From assembly GCF_035668035.1 (NCBI RefSeq), contig NZ_JAYMYJ010000160.1:62001-126000 (forward strand): a stretch of 64,000 bases of DNA. The letters run 5' to 3'. Under the pieces are notes generated by a model, which saw nothing but the letters and a program-made list of their open reading frames with translations, was not told the origin of the DNA and made no database searches. Below are positions 1-8,382 of the stretch, in pieces; position 1 is the first letter of the stretch, and every line of letters begins with the position of its first letter. This DNA comes from Thiothrix phosphatis. GTDB taxonomy: Bacteria > Pseudomonadota > Gammaproteobacteria > Thiotrichales > Thiotrichaceae. A program made the position numbers and the translations under genes.

Positions 1-794
1 CGGCGCTCGTATTCATCGTAAGCGTTTTGCCATGCTTCGCCAGTCAGCTCGGGAAAATGCAGCGGCTGGCAATCCTGCGCCATGTAGGCTGTGTCAGCCA
101 GATAATAGCCATTGTTGCGGTAGCGCCAAGTGAATTCAGCCCCGCCGCATTGCAGCGGGTCGTCCGGAAAGGCGTATTTGAGGAGCAGGCGGGTGCGGAT
201 TTCCTTGTAGCCCTGCTCCTTGTTGTGATTGGTCACGTACAGGGAACCGTCGCCTTCCGCCAGCACCCGGTATTTGCCTGTGGAGGTTTTCTGCACCACC
301 CATTTGTGGGCGTCATTGTCGCCTTGGCGCAGTTTCAGGCTTTCATCCTGGCTCAGGCATTGCACGGCGGAAAACGATACGATCCACTCCTTGGTGGCGG
401 GTTTGTCATCCAGCTCGAAAGGTGTGCCCAACACCAGACATTGCTGGCGCTTTTCGATGTTGGTGGGCGCATAAATGGCGAAAAACAGGTTCCGGAATGG
501 GTTTTCGGTGGTTGTTGCGGACAACGCGGCGTCCAGCTCCTTGCCAATGGGTTGGAAGATGTTTTCGTATTCCTTGCCCATGGTGTCCGCCTTGTTCTTG
601 TACAGCACCGCCCAGCCATTGGCGGGCGGCAGGCTGGGGATAACGGGCGGAAAACGGGTTTCAAAGGCGGCTTTGTACCAACTGGAAGGCAGTGTGCTGG
701 TGCGCCGGGAGCTGTCGGCCAGACTGTCGCCGCTGGCGGCGCAGGAAAGCCCGGCCAACAGTAACAGGGCAAAGATCTTGTTGTTGCACACCAT
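1..794 (-). CDS. Secreted protein of unknown function, 3' end cut by window edge
   Basis: I do not recognise this gene. A minus-strand frame stays open from an ATG at 794 to base 1 with no stop, at least 264 codons, so the C-terminus lies outside the window. The first ~25 residues (MVCNNKIFALLLLAGLSC...) are a basic stretch and hydrophobic core typical of a secretion signal, with a Cys near the cleavage zone. A strong ribosome binding site (GGAGG) lies about 11 bases upstream of the ATG. The mature part is rich in Tyr, Lys and paired Cys (CQP, LQCGG), as in exported domains. It starts 36 bases after the stop of the coiled-coil gene at 831-2597, so the two are probably cotranscribed. The plus-strand frames over the same bases are shadows rich in Arg and Pro. 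Confidence 0.75.
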   Translation of the reverse strand, partial: MVCNNKIFALLLLAGLSCAASGDSLADSSRRTSTLPSSWYKAAFETRFPPVIPSLPPANGWAVLYKNKADTMGKEYENIFQPIGKELDAALSATTTENPFRNLFFAIYAPTNIEKRQQCLVLGTPFELDDKPATKEWIVSFSAVQCLSQDESLKLRQGDNDAHKWVVQKTSTGKYRVLAEGDGSLYVTNHNKEQGYKEIRTRLLLKYAFPDDPLQCGGAEFTWRYRNNGYYLADTAYMAQDCQPLHFPELTGEAWQNAYDEYER

Positions 795-830
795 GGTCTG
801 GCCGATCCTCCATAATCAATCTGGTCGCCT

Positions 831-2597
831 CTAGCTGCTGGCGGACTGGGCGAAGCCCTGGCTGGCCAGCGTTGTCATGATACCCCGCCATTGGGCCGCC
901 GTCTGGGGTGGTTGGCGCTTCAACAGGGCATGCAGTTCGGGCATGTCCACATTGCGGTAAAACACGCTGTTCCGCCCCGCCGTTTCAGGCGTGACCTGCC
1001 GCCGGAAATCGCGTGTGGCCGGTACGCCCAAAATGTCCTCATACTGGTAATAATTGTCGTCCGTTGGCCTCAACGTGGATTTATTGCGGAAACTTAGTAC
1101 ATAAATATTGGCTCCGCCACCCAGACGCAAAGGATACAGGGCAATTTTGCTGTCCGCCAACGGATTGTTGTTGATGTCGGTGTTGCCCATGATGGAGCCG
1201 CTCAACATGCCGCTGATGGAAATGGTGTGCTGCCCGCCAATCTGCAAGCTGTTGTCACGGATGTGCAGGTTGCGGAACGCGCCGTCGGAGGCAAAAACAC
1301 CCTGCAATGCGCCGTCGGAATACACCACATTGCCGGAAACACTGACATTGCGCATCTGTACGCCACCGAAACGGTCAACGCCATTCGCTGGCTCCGGAAT
1401 CAGCTGGAAGGCGTCGCGGTGGCCCATCTGCATGAAAGGGAACACCCGGTAGGTGCGTCCGCGTTGCCGTTGGCGCTCGTTGATGCCGCTGACCAGTTTG
1501 TCGAAATCCTGGGCGAATGCGGAGTAAACCGTGTCATCCACGGCCACCAGGTTGACTACGCTCAGGTTGCCTGCGCTGTAAACCTGCATGAAATCACGGA
1601 TAAAGAACGCCTGCCCGCTGCGCCTGCCGCTCAGGTTCAGGCGCGGGAAACGGCGCCTTTCCAGGTCGCCAGCGGCTGGCAGGCTGTTGGACAGCGCATC
1701 CGCCTGTTGCTGGTTGCGGATCCAGTGCAAAGGCTGGCCGCTGTTCTGGCGGACTGCATCATAGGCGCGCGCATTGGCGTCGTTGCGCATATTGGCCACG
1801 CTGTATTTGTTCGCCAGCAATTCATTGAGGATGGCGTTGTGGGCGAAATCCTGGTTGCCATCAGCATTGAAGGTGTCGGCGGTGGTGGTGATGAAGTCGC
1901 CACTACTGGCGGCTGGGTTGCCGGAGCTCCCGCCGGATGCGTTTCCGCTATCGCCGACGGCACCCGTGGTGCCGGTATTGCCTGCGCTGCCGCTCAGTTG
2001 GGTCAGCCGCGCCTGCTCCGCTTGCAGGTTTTGCAGTTCCTGCGTCCATTCGGCGATTTTGGGGCTGTTGTTGTAGCGGCGGTATTCTGCCAGCATTTTT
2101 TCGGCGTATTGGATTTTGTACGGCAACTCGCCCAGGCGTTTCCTGATTTCGTCCGGCGTCATGCGGCTGACCGGATCTGGCGCCCCACCTGTCTGCTTCC
2201 GCAGCAGCGCTGCCTGTTCCGCCTGGAGGTTTTGCAGGATGGCCTGATAGCGGGAGTCGCCTTTGGCCAGTTGTTGTTCGGCGTATTGGATGTCATAAGG
2301 CAGTTTGGCCAGACGTTGCGCTTCCGCTGCTGTCAGCCCGGCGGCGGTGCCTGTGGCGCTTCCGCCACCCAGGTCGGGCATTGGGCCGGATGGGTTGTTC
2401 AGCCAGTCAGTCAGCTTTTTCACCTCGGCATTGTAGGCGTCGCGGCGTTGCCGCCATTGGGTGGCTGCTTCCTGGTTGTGGGCGGTGAGGGCGTTACGCA
2501 TCTGCGTATCGGCGTCCTGCGCCAAGCGGTTGAGTTCCTGAATCCGGGTTTTGACAGCAGTGCGGTTGTCAGCGCTGACGGAAATGGTTTGTGGCAT
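831..2597 (-). CDS. Hypothetical protein with duplicated coiled-coil repeat and beta-rich C-terminus
   Basis: About 588 residues, not recognised. I chose the ATG at 2597 (MPQTISV...) because GGGGAG sits 7 bases upstream; an ATG five codons earlier overlaps that site. Residues ~10-60 are helical and charged. Two related ~50-residue units follow, each with LPY-(D/K)-IQYAE near the start and LQNLQAEQA near the end, which looks like a tandem duplication of a coiled-coil hairpin. A Gly/Ser/Ala/Thr linker (~200-235) leads to a C-terminal half rich in short beta strands and Asn/Gly turns (VSGNVVYSDG, SGSIMGNTDINNN), suggesting a parallel beta-helix-like fold. There is no signal peptide. It lies upstream of and close to the secreted-protein gene at 1-794. 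Function unknown. Confidence 0.75.
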   Translation of the reverse strand: MPQTISVSADNRTAVKTRIQELNRLAQDADTQMRNALTAHNQEAATQWRQRRDAYNAEVKKLTDWLNNPSGPMPDLGGGSATGTAAGLTAAEAQRLAKLPYDIQYAEQQLAKGDSRYQAILQNLQAEQAALLRKQTGGAPDPVSRMTPDEIRKRLGELPYKIQYAEKMLAEYRRYNNSPKIAEWTQELQNLQAEQARLTQLSGSAGNTGTTGAVGDSGNASGGSSGNPAASSGDFITTTADTFNADGNQDFAHNAILNELLANKYSVANMRNDANARAYDAVRQNSGQPLHWIRNQQQADALSNSLPAAGDLERRRFPRLNLSGRRSGQAFFIRDFMQVYSAGNLSVVNLVAVDDTVYSAFAQDFDKLVSGINERQRQRGRTYRVFPFMQMGHRDAFQLIPEPANGVDRFGGVQMRNVSVSGNVVYSDGALQGVFASDGAFRNLHIRDNSLQIGGQHTISISGMLSGSIMGNTDINNNPLADSKIALYPLRLGGGANIYVLSFRNKSTLRPTDDNYYQYEDILGVPATRDFRRQVTPETAGRNSVFYRNVDMPELHALLKRQPPQTAAQWRGIMTTLASQGFAQSASS

Positions 2598-2671
2598 AAC
2601 GGTGCTCCCCACAGATTATTGTTTGCCCAGTGTTGTTATATAGATCGACAGATTCTTATAAAGTTAGATGG

Positions 2672-2685
2672 GTGAACCAGTTCAC
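2672..2685. promoter_or_regulatory. Perfect palindrome upstream of the coiled-coil gene, possible operator
   Basis: GTGAAC-CA-GTTCAC is a perfect 6+6 inverted repeat about 75 bases upstream of the minus-strand start at 2597, near AT-rich hexamers (TATAAG on the minus strand) that could be a promoter. The form suits a dimeric regulator, but no known consensus is assigned. Confidence 0.3.
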
Positions 2686-2754
2686 GCCAATTTTTTTCGG
2701 CGGATTATGACGGTTTGTCTAAAAAATGAAATCTTTGGTCGGGTATGGTTTGCT

Positions 2755-3483
2755 TTACGGCATGGATAAGGCTGTGCCAACCAGCCAGAACATTTCACCG
2801 CATTCGACGGTGGCGCCTGCGGTGTCGCCGGTGCAGCCCTGCAACCGTTGCAACATGAGACGCCGCAGCAGCCAGAATCCCGTCAGCATGGCCGCTGTTC
2901 CCCAGGCGGAAACAACTATCCCCGCCGCCAAACAGGCTGACGCCGTCCCCCAGGCGGTGGCGCGCGGCAAATGCGTTGTGACGGCGCTGGCCAGCCCGCC
3001 AGCCCGCACATACGGCGTGGTCAGGAATAACAACAGGATCAACGCCCGCCCCATAATAGGCGCACATAAAATAAGCAACCCTTGCCCGCCCTCCAGCAAT
3101 GCGGCAAGGGCGGCGAATTTCAGCAGCATGACGCTGACGACGGCAATCACGCCCGCTGCGCCAGTCAGCGGATCCTTGAGGATACGGTGGGTTTTTTCCT
3201 CATCGCCAAAGCCGCCCAGCCAAGCGTCCGCGCTGTCGGCCAGGCCGTCCAGATGCAGCCCGCCAGTCAGCCCGGCCCACAATGCGGTCAGGATCGCGGC
3301 CAGCAGCAACGCTGGGGCGTGGGGAAACAGCAGCCACGGTAGGCAAAGCAATGCGCCGACCAGCGCGCCAACCCAGGGGTAGAACAGCGCGGAATGGGCG
3401 AAATCTTCCGCTTCCAGCTTGCCCAGATCCGGCGTCGGCAGGCGGGTGAGGAAAGCAACCGCCAGCCAGGCGTGTTTCCACAT
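2755..3483 (-). CDS. cobS: Adenosylcobinamide-GDP ribazoletransferase (cobalamin synthase)
   Basis: 242 residues, the normal length for CobS, an inner-membrane enzyme that joins adenosylcobinamide-GDP to alpha-ribazole (phosphate) in the last assembly step of adenosylcobalamin. Family features seen: the N-terminal FLTRLP, the acidic signature GGLHLDGLADSADAW around residues 75-90, and several hydrophobic helices. Its ATG shares one base with the stop of the phosphatase gene before it (TGATG), so translation is probably coupled. It is the last gene of the cobU-cobT-cobC-cobS order; no upstream corrin-ring genes are in the window, so this cluster alone supports nucleotide-loop assembly or cobinamide salvage. 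Confidence 0.95.
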   Translation of the reverse strand: MWKHAWLAVAFLTRLPTPDLGKLEAEDFAHSALFYPWVGALVGALLCLPWLLFPHAPALLLAAILTALWAGLTGGLHLDGLADSADAWLGGFGDEEKTHRILKDPLTGAAGVIAVVSVMLLKFAALAALLEGGQGLLILCAPIMGRALILLLFLTTPYVRAGGLASAVTTHLPRATAWGTASACLAAGIVVSAWGTAAMLTGFWLLRRLMLQRLQGCTGDTAGATVECGEMFWLVGTALSMP

Positions 3484-4160
3484 CAGGCTTGCGGCAGGCC
3501 GTGCCCCACCAGGGAAGCTTCCCCATCCGGATAAACGCGCACCCGGCTCAACTGGGCGTAGCCGACTTCAAAGCGCAGGCTTTTCTGGTACAGGATGTCG
3601 AGCACCCGCGCCAGCACCACGCGGATGACGCCAGCATGGGTCAACACCAGCACCTGTTGCCCGGCGTACTGCGCTTGCAGGTCATTCCAGGCGGTGTGGA
3701 TGCGGATGATGAAATCTTCCATCGCTTCGCCATTGGGGGCGATGAAACGGCGTGGCTGGCGCCATAGGCGTTGCATCAGTTCGGCGTCTTGCTCCCAGAT
3801 TTCCGCCTGGGTTTTGCCGATCCAGTCGCCGAAATTCATTTCGCTCAGGCGTTCATCGATTGTGAATGGGCAGCCCTGCCGTTGCGCCAGCAACCTGGCG
3901 AAGTCATGGCAGCGGCGGGTGGGGGACGTGATGACGGCATCCCAACGTCCGCTTTGGGTGGCTCGGGTGAGCTGTTTCCAGCCGTTGTTGCCCAGCGGTT
4001 CGTTGCTGGGGGCGCAGAACAGGTTGGGGGTGGCGACTTGGCCGTGGCGCAGCAGGTCAATGGTGGTCGGGGCCGTAATGGGGGCGGATTCCTGCGCCTC
4101 TTGTTCAGGGGTGGATTCCGGCCGGTTGTCCTGTTCGGGATTGTCGTTTTTTTGGTCCAT
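3483..4160 (-). CDS. cobC: Histidine phosphatase, probable alpha-ribazole-5'-phosphate phosphatase
   Basis: 225 residues of the phosphoglycerate-mutase-like phosphatase family. The catalytic signature LLRHG (Arg38-His39-Gly40) is present, with a second catalytic region LTHAGVIRVVLA near residue 175. About 32 extra residues precede the domain and are rich in Glu, Gln, Pro and Asp; this acidic tail is unusual for CobC, and a later start cannot be excluded. Assignment to CobC rests on its place between cobT and cobS: the enzyme would remove the phosphate from alpha-ribazole-5'-phosphate made by CobT. It starts 6 bases after the cobT stop and overlaps cobS by one base. Confidence 0.85.
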   Translation of the reverse strand: MDQKNDNPEQDNRPESTPEQEAQESAPITAPTTIDLLRHGQVATPNLFCAPSNEPLGNNGWKQLTRATQSGRWDAVITSPTRRCHDFARLLAQRQGCPFTIDERLSEMNFGDWIGKTQAEIWEQDAELMQRLWRQPRRFIAPNGEAMEDFIIRIHTAWNDLQAQYAGQQVLVLTHAGVIRVVLARVLDILYQKSLRFEVGYAQLSRVRVYPDGEASLVGHGLPQA

Positions 4161-4166
4161 ATTCGC

Positions 4167-5210
4167 TTACAATTTGCTGGCGACGGCGGCTTCAGCGAAG
4201 GTCGCCATCCGGTTATGCAGGGCGCAGGCCATGCGCAGCAGGGGGACGGCGACCGCAGCGCCGCTGCCCTCGCCCAGGCGCAGGCCCAAATCCAATAAGG
4301 GGCGCTGTCCCAACTCCGTGATGACGAAGTGATGCCCCTGTTCAGCAGAAGTATGGGACATGATCAGCCAGTCTGCCACCGCAGGCTGAATTTTGCTGGC
4401 GAGCAAGGCGGCGGCGGTGCTGATGAAACCGTCCACCAGCACCGGCAAGCCAAGTTGCGCCGCCCGCACATACGCGCCAGTCAGGGCGGCGATTTCGAAG
4501 CCGCCCAGGCGGCGCAGCACTTCCAGCGGTTGCCCGAAATGCTGGTGGTGGCGATTGAGGATGCGTTGCACCACCTCGGCTTTGTGCAATACTCCTGCGC
4601 TGTTTAAGCCGGTTCCGGAACCTGTTGCCTCCGTGACCGGCGTATCCAGCAGGGCGCAATAGATGGCGGTGGCGGCGGTGCTGTTGGCGATGCCCATATC
4701 CCCGCCAATGAACAGGTCGGTTTGGGCGGCTTGGGCGCGTGCAGTGGCGTCCGCTCCGGCTTGCAAGGCGAGGGCAAGCTGGTTGTGGGCCATTGCCGCT
4801 TCAATGGCGCTGTTGGCAGTGCCAGCGCCCGCCCGCTGGCTGATCAGCCTGGGGTGGGCAATGGGGGTTTTGACGCCGACATCCACCACTTCCAGCGTTG
4901 CGCCGAGTTCCTGCGCCAGTACGCTGATGGCAGCCCCGCCGTTGAGGAAGTTCGCCACCATTTGTGCAGTGACCGCTTGCGGAAAGGCCGAGACGCCTTC
5001 TTCCGCCACGCCATGGTCGGCGGCGAACACGCTGATGAATACCTTGTCGGCGGTTGGCCGTTCACGCCCTTGCAGGCTTGCTAGCCGGATGGCGATAGTT
5101 TCCAGTTCCCCCAGTGAACCCGCGGGTTTAGTCAGCTGCGACTGATGCCAGCGGGCAGCTTCCATGGCGGCGGCGTTGGGGATTTGGCAAGGGGTGTTCA
5201 GCCATTCCAT
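4167..5210 (-). CDS. cobT: Nicotinate-nucleotide--dimethylbenzimidazole phosphoribosyltransferase
   Basis: 347 residues, full family length. CobT activates the lower ligand of cobalamin by moving phosphoribose from nicotinate mononucleotide to dimethylbenzimidazole, giving alpha-ribazole-5'-phosphate. Recognisable stretches are LTKPAGSLGELE near the N-terminus, VFAADHGVAEEGVSAFP (~58-74), the glycine-rich GDMGIANST (~173-181), and LGEGSGAAVA near the C-terminus, whose Glu (~314) matches the catalytic base known from Salmonella CobT. The start overlaps the end of cobU by 13 bases. Confidence 0.96.
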   Translation of the reverse strand: MEWLNTPCQIPNAAAMEAARWHQSQLTKPAGSLGELETIAIRLASLQGRERPTADKVFISVFAADHGVAEEGVSAFPQAVTAQMVANFLNGGAAISVLAQELGATLEVVDVGVKTPIAHPRLISQRAGAGTANSAIEAAMAHNQLALALQAGADATARAQAAQTDLFIGGDMGIANSTAATAIYCALLDTPVTEATGSGTGLNSAGVLHKAEVVQRILNRHHQHFGQPLEVLRRLGGFEIAALTGAYVRAAQLGLPVLVDGFISTAAALLASKIQPAVADWLIMSHTSAEQGHHFVITELGQRPLLDLGLRLGEGSGAAVAVPLLRMACALHNRMATFAEAAVASKL

Positions 5211-5728
5211 GTGGGGGTTCCTTTCAGGGTAAGCGGCAAGCCTGCCACCATGAACACGACGGCATCCAGTTGCGCGGCAAGTTGTTGGTGCAAACGGCCT
5301 GCCGCATCGACATAACGGCGGGTCAGTTCACCGAGCGGCACGACGCCGAGGCCGGTTTCGTTGCTGACCAGCAGGACATCGCCGGGCAGGCTGGGAAGGG
5401 TTGTAAGCAAGGCCTGTGTTTCGGTGTGCAGGCACTGCCCTGCGTCCACGCCCAACAGATTGGCCAGCCACAGGGTCAGGCAATCGACCAGTAATAAGCG
5501 GTTGGCGGCGGCGTGCTGTTGCAAGGCCGCCGCCAGCGCCAATGGTTCCTCGACAGTTCGCCAGTGGGCGGGGCGGCTGGCGCGGTGATGGGCGATGCGC
5601 GCCTGCATTTCACCATCCTGTGCTTCGGCGGTGGCGATGTAAATGACTTCGCGCCCGGATTGCCGGGCAAGCTGTTCGGCGTGGCGGCTTTTGCCGGAAC
5701 GTGCGCCGCCGAGGATGAGGGCTTGCAT
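5198..5728 (-). CDS. cobU: Adenosylcobinamide kinase / adenosylcobinamide-phosphate guanylyltransferase
   Basis: 176 residues from the ATG at 5728 (MQALILGGARSGKS); an upstream in-frame ATG at 5764 adds 12 residues before the P-loop that homologues lack. The nucleotide-binding loop GGARSGKS is at residues 7-14, and ARIAHHRASRP (~43-53) carries the His that becomes guanylylated in CobU/CobP. The bifunctional enzyme phosphorylates adenosylcobinamide and then adds GMP. AGGA lies about 7 bases upstream. Only ~60 bases separate it from pyrR, too few for a cobalamin riboswitch, so expression probably depends on an upstream promoter. Confidence 0.93.
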   Translation of the reverse strand: MQALILGGARSGKSRHAEQLARQSGREVIYIATAEAQDGEMQARIAHHRASRPAHWRTVEEPLALAAALQQHAAANRLLLVDCLTLWLANLLGVDAGQCLHTETQALLTTLPSLPGDVLLVSNETGLGVVPLGELTRRYVDAAGRLHQQLAAQLDAVVFMVAGLPLTLKGTPTWNG

Positions 5729-5788
5729 AGGGAGTCCTGCTAAAGTTGGGGGAATTGCGGCCAAACCGACAGCTTCCCCGTAGGCGGC

Positions 5789-6298
5789 TTACGCCAGCTC
5801 CACCAGTTGCAAGGCGAGCGGTTGCGGACCGGACAGTTCGTAGCGGAAGCGCGGGCCGGGCTCCTCATGCAGCACGGCGACTTGCGGCTCAATCGGCAGT
5901 TCGCGGCCACCGCGCGCAATCAGCACCAGGGCGGTGATGCTGGCAGGGCGGCCAAAGTCGAACAGCTCATTCATGGCCCCACGCAATGTGCGCCCAGTGT
6001 AGACCACATCATCCACCAACAATACATGGCGATCCTTGATGTCAAATGGCAGGTGGGAAGGCTTGTTCTGGCGGTGCAGGCCAACTTGGTCGAAATCGTC
6101 GCGGTAAAAGGTGGCGCTCAGTTCACCCAAGGGTTCCGGCAGTTGCAGGCGCTGATGCAATTCCTGCGCAATCCAGACGCCGGAGGTGTGGATGCCGACC
6201 ATGACCGGGTTGGTGATGCCCTTGTCCTGTATCCACTGGCGGGTTTGTTGTTCGAGTTGGCCGATCAGTGTGTTGACGTTATGGTTCTTGTTGTCCAT
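5789..6298 (-). CDS. pyrR: PyrR bifunctional uracil phosphoribosyltransferase / pyr regulator
   Basis: 169 residues from the ATG at 6298 (MDNKNHNVNTL...). This start has AGGA 8 bases upstream, while the ATG two codons earlier overlaps that site. The type I phosphoribosyltransferase signature VLLVDDVVYTGRTLRGA is near residue 100, preceded by the YRDDFDQVG substrate region. PyrR converts uracil and PRPP to UMP; in Gram-positives it also binds pyr mRNA as an attenuation protein, whereas regulation in gammaproteobacteria is less certain. It overlaps the 3' end of ruvX by 20 bases. Confidence 0.92.
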   Translation of the reverse strand: MDNKNHNVNTLIGQLEQQTRQWIQDKGITNPVMVGIHTSGVWIAQELHQRLQLPEPLGELSATFYRDDFDQVGLHRQNKPSHLPFDIKDRHVLLVDDVVYTGRTLRGAMNELFDFGRPASITALVLIARGGRELPIEPQVAVLHEEPGPRFRYELSGPQPLALQLVELA

Positions 6299-6725
6299 GG
6301 GCATATTCCTGCATCCAGCTTTCGAGGATGATGGCGGCGGCCATCTGGTCGATCTCTTCTTTGCGTATTTTGCGCTTGCGGCCCGCTTGCCGCGCCAGTT
6401 TGAGGCGTTGTTCGGCTTCACGGGATGAAAGTTGTTCACTGACCACATCCACCGGCAGTTGGTAGCGGCCCTGCAATTGGCGGATAAAGCGTTCAATCGG
6501 CTCCTGCATGGCGCTGGCGGAATTGTCCAGTTTGCGCGGCATGCCCACCACCAGCCGGGCGGGTTTCCATTCCTGCAAGCAACGGCTGATGGCCTCCCAG
6601 TCTGGCGCGCCATCACGCGCGGCGATGACGGATTGCGGGATGGCGACGCCAGCCAATGTGTTGATGACAGCGACGCCGATCCGCGCCTTGCCATAATCGA
6701 ATCCCAGCACGGTCAGATGGTTCAT
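6279..6725 (-). CDS. ruvX: RuvX/YqgF family RNase H-fold nuclease (putative Holliday junction resolvase / pre-16S rRNA nuclease)
   Basis: 148 residues, typical length. The family opener LGFDYGKARIGVAV (6-19) holds the first metal-binding Asp; LVVGMPRKLDNS (~58-69) and the Glu/Asp-containing segment near the C-terminus complete the RNase H-like site. The E. coli homologue processes the 5' end of 16S rRNA and was first proposed as a resolvase. The start overlaps the yqgE stop by a few bases, and yqgE-ruvX-pyrR is a familiar gammaproteobacterial order. Confidence 0.93.
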   Translation of the reverse strand: MNHLTVLGFDYGKARIGVAVINTLAGVAIPQSVIAARDGAPDWEAISRCLQEWKPARLVVGMPRKLDNSASAMQEPIERFIRQLQGRYQLPVDVVSEQLSSREAEQRLKLARQAGRKRKIRKEEIDQMAAAIILESWMQEYAHGQQEP

Positions 6726-7288
6726 GCGTGGCCTGCGGCGATTCCCAGCAAATTGACGTCAATGCCGATGGTCAGCGCGGCGCCACGCCAACGTTCGGTG
6801 TAAGGCGTTTCGAACAGGATTGAGCTGGTTGATGGGCAGGTTAGCCAAGCGTTTTCCTTGATTTCGTGCTCCAACTGGCCGGGGCTCCAGCCTGCGCAAC
6901 CCAGAACCAGCAGAAAATGGCGCGGGCCAGCGCCGTTGGCGATGTCCTGCAAAATGTCGCGGGAAGAGGTCAGCGCCAGATTGTCGGTAATGCGCAACGT
7001 GCTTTCCCAACTGCGTTCGCCGTCATGCAGCACGAACCCCTGTTCGGCCTGCACCGGCCCGCCGCTGAGGGCGGCCTGCCCGGCGATGTGCGGGTCATGG
7101 ATGTTGATGTCAAGCTGTTCCAGCAGTTCACCGACAGTCATCTCCAGCGGGCGGTTGATGGTGACGCCAAATGCGCCGAATTCGTCATGCTGGCAAACCA
7201 AGCTGACCGTATGGTCAAAATTCGGATCACCCATGCTGGGCATGGCGATCAGCAAATGGTTGCGCAGATTGAGGATGTCTTGAGTCAC
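6722..7288 (-). CDS. yqgE: YqgE/AlgH family protein (UPF0301)
   Basis: 188 residues, standard family length. The N-terminal LLIAMPSMGDPNF and FGVTINRP (~40-48) are strongly conserved in YqgE/AlgH, as is LSGGPVQ(A/P)EQGFVLH (~73-88). The molecular role is unknown; in Pseudomonas, AlgH was linked to alginate expression. It sits 27 bases downstream of the TonB-like gene and 4 bases overlap ruvX, so it is likely in the same transcript. Confidence 0.94.
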   Translation of the reverse strand: MTQDILNLRNHLLIAMPSMGDPNFDHTVSLVCQHDEFGAFGVTINRPLEMTVGELLEQLDINIHDPHIAGQAALSGGPVQAEQGFVLHDGERSWESTLRITDNLALTSSRDILQDIANGAGPRHFLLVLGCAGWSPGQLEHEIKENAWLTCPSTSSILFETPYTERWRGAALTIGIDVNLLGIAAGHA

Positions 7289-7315
7289 GGCGTTACCAGC
7301 TTGCAGTCAGGCTAT

Positions 7316-8185
7316 TTATTGGGTGTTGAGCGTCCCGCTATGGAAAATCCAGGTGCGGGTGATGTTCAACTGGTCCCACTTGCGGCGGATTTCTTCTGGC
7401 AGCGGCGGATAAGGGCCTGCGAGCCTGACAATACGCAAGGCAGCTTTGTCCAGCACGTCATAGCCTGATGATAGACTAATTTGCGCATTCACGACACGGC
7501 CATCATGGTCCAGGGTGGCGTTGAGGATCAACTTGCCGCTGAGGTTGCGGGCAATGGCTTCCTCGGGGAAATTGATGTTGCCGATGCGTTCGATCTTTTT
7601 CACCCAGGCGTCGATGTATTCGGCTTCCACCGCGCTTTTGGCGCTGACGGCGTCAATGAAGTGGATGCGCGGGCGGCGGGCGTAACGGGCTTCCTCCTCA
7701 TCCATTTCTGCCAGCAATTGGGCGATTTCCTGGGTGGAGTCGGTGCGTTCGTCGGCTACCGGCACGTCCTCTTCTTCAGGCTGCTCGGGTGCCTTGTCGA
7801 CGTGCTTGAAGGTTTCACCTTTGGTGGTGAGGATTTGCGGTTGCAGCTTGAGCTGGCTGTCTGGCGAACTGGCTTCCGACTGTACCGGCGACTCCCCTGT
7901 GGATTCAATGGGTTGCAGCGATGACAGCGGGCTTTGCGGGCGGTTCTTTTCATCGCTGCTGCCGCTGGCTTCCTGATTGGCCTGGGCGATGAAGTCAACC
8001 TTGTCGGGCGCTTGTTCGGAGTGGGTCTGGACAAGGGTAATGTCCAGCACCGGTGCCAGTTGTTTGGAAGGATCCGGTGCAGGCAGGAAACCAATGCCGA
8101 AAATCAGCATCAGGTGCAGCACAGCCGCAATCGGAAAAGTGATGGTCAGTGGCTCATCCGCCAAGTTCATGGGTAATACGTGCAT
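7316..8185 (-). CDS. TonB family energy-transducing protein
   Basis: 289 residues. One N-terminal transmembrane helix (residues ~14-34, TITFPIAAVLHLMLIFGIGF) is followed by a long Pro/Gln/Ser/Glu-rich linker (~40-190) suited to span the periplasm, and a C-terminal TonB domain (~200-285) with YIDAWVKKIERIGNINFPEE and LDKAALRIVRLAGPYPPLP. TonB proteins pass proton-motive energy from ExbB/ExbD to outer-membrane receptors. No exbB or exbD is adjacent, and a TonB-like protein beside yqgE/ruvX is common in gammaproteobacteria, so it may not be the main iron/cobalamin TonB. Confidence 0.88.
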   Translation of the reverse strand: MHVLPMNLADEPLTITFPIAAVLHLMLIFGIGFLPAPDPSKQLAPVLDITLVQTHSEQAPDKVDFIAQANQEASGSSDEKNRPQSPLSSLQPIESTGESPVQSEASSPDSQLKLQPQILTTKGETFKHVDKAPEQPEEEDVPVADERTDSTQEIAQLLAEMDEEEARYARRPRIHFIDAVSAKSAVEAEYIDAWVKKIERIGNINFPEEAIARNLSGKLILNATLDHDGRVVNAQISLSSGYDVLDKAALRIVRLAGPYPPLPEEIRRKWDQLNITRTWIFHSGTLNTQ

Positions 8186-8335
8186 GGTGTTTGGTACGCA
8201 GACAGCTTATTCTACGGACAGGATGTTGATTTTAATATTATCCTGCTTGCTTTTTTTCAAGGTCATACCCCTGTGAATAAAGTCATCTTAACACTATTGT
8301 TGGGCAATTGAGTAGGGGGTTATGTGGAAACAGGT

Positions 8336-8356
8336 CGCCGCCGTGTTGTGGCGGCG
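8336..8356 (-). terminator. GC-rich hairpin after the lipase-like gene
   Basis: CGCCGCC-loop(7)-GGCGGCG is a perfect 7-bp stem about 30 bases past the stop of the minus-strand lipase gene. There is no long T tract, so it may only stabilise the mRNA end or assist termination. Confidence 0.3.
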
Positions 8357-8382
8357 GCAACTTGGCGCTGGTGTAGGCTGGC

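Noticed and set aside
27..764. A 245-codon plus-strand frame at the left edge
   Set aside because: The minus strand has a signal peptide, a strong ribosome binding site and continuous protein-like sequence to the edge; the plus frame is its complement.
5729..5788. Cobalamin riboswitch ahead of the cob genes
   Set aside because: Only 60 bases lie between pyrR and cobU, too short for the element, and no B12-box-like sequence was seen there or before yqgE.
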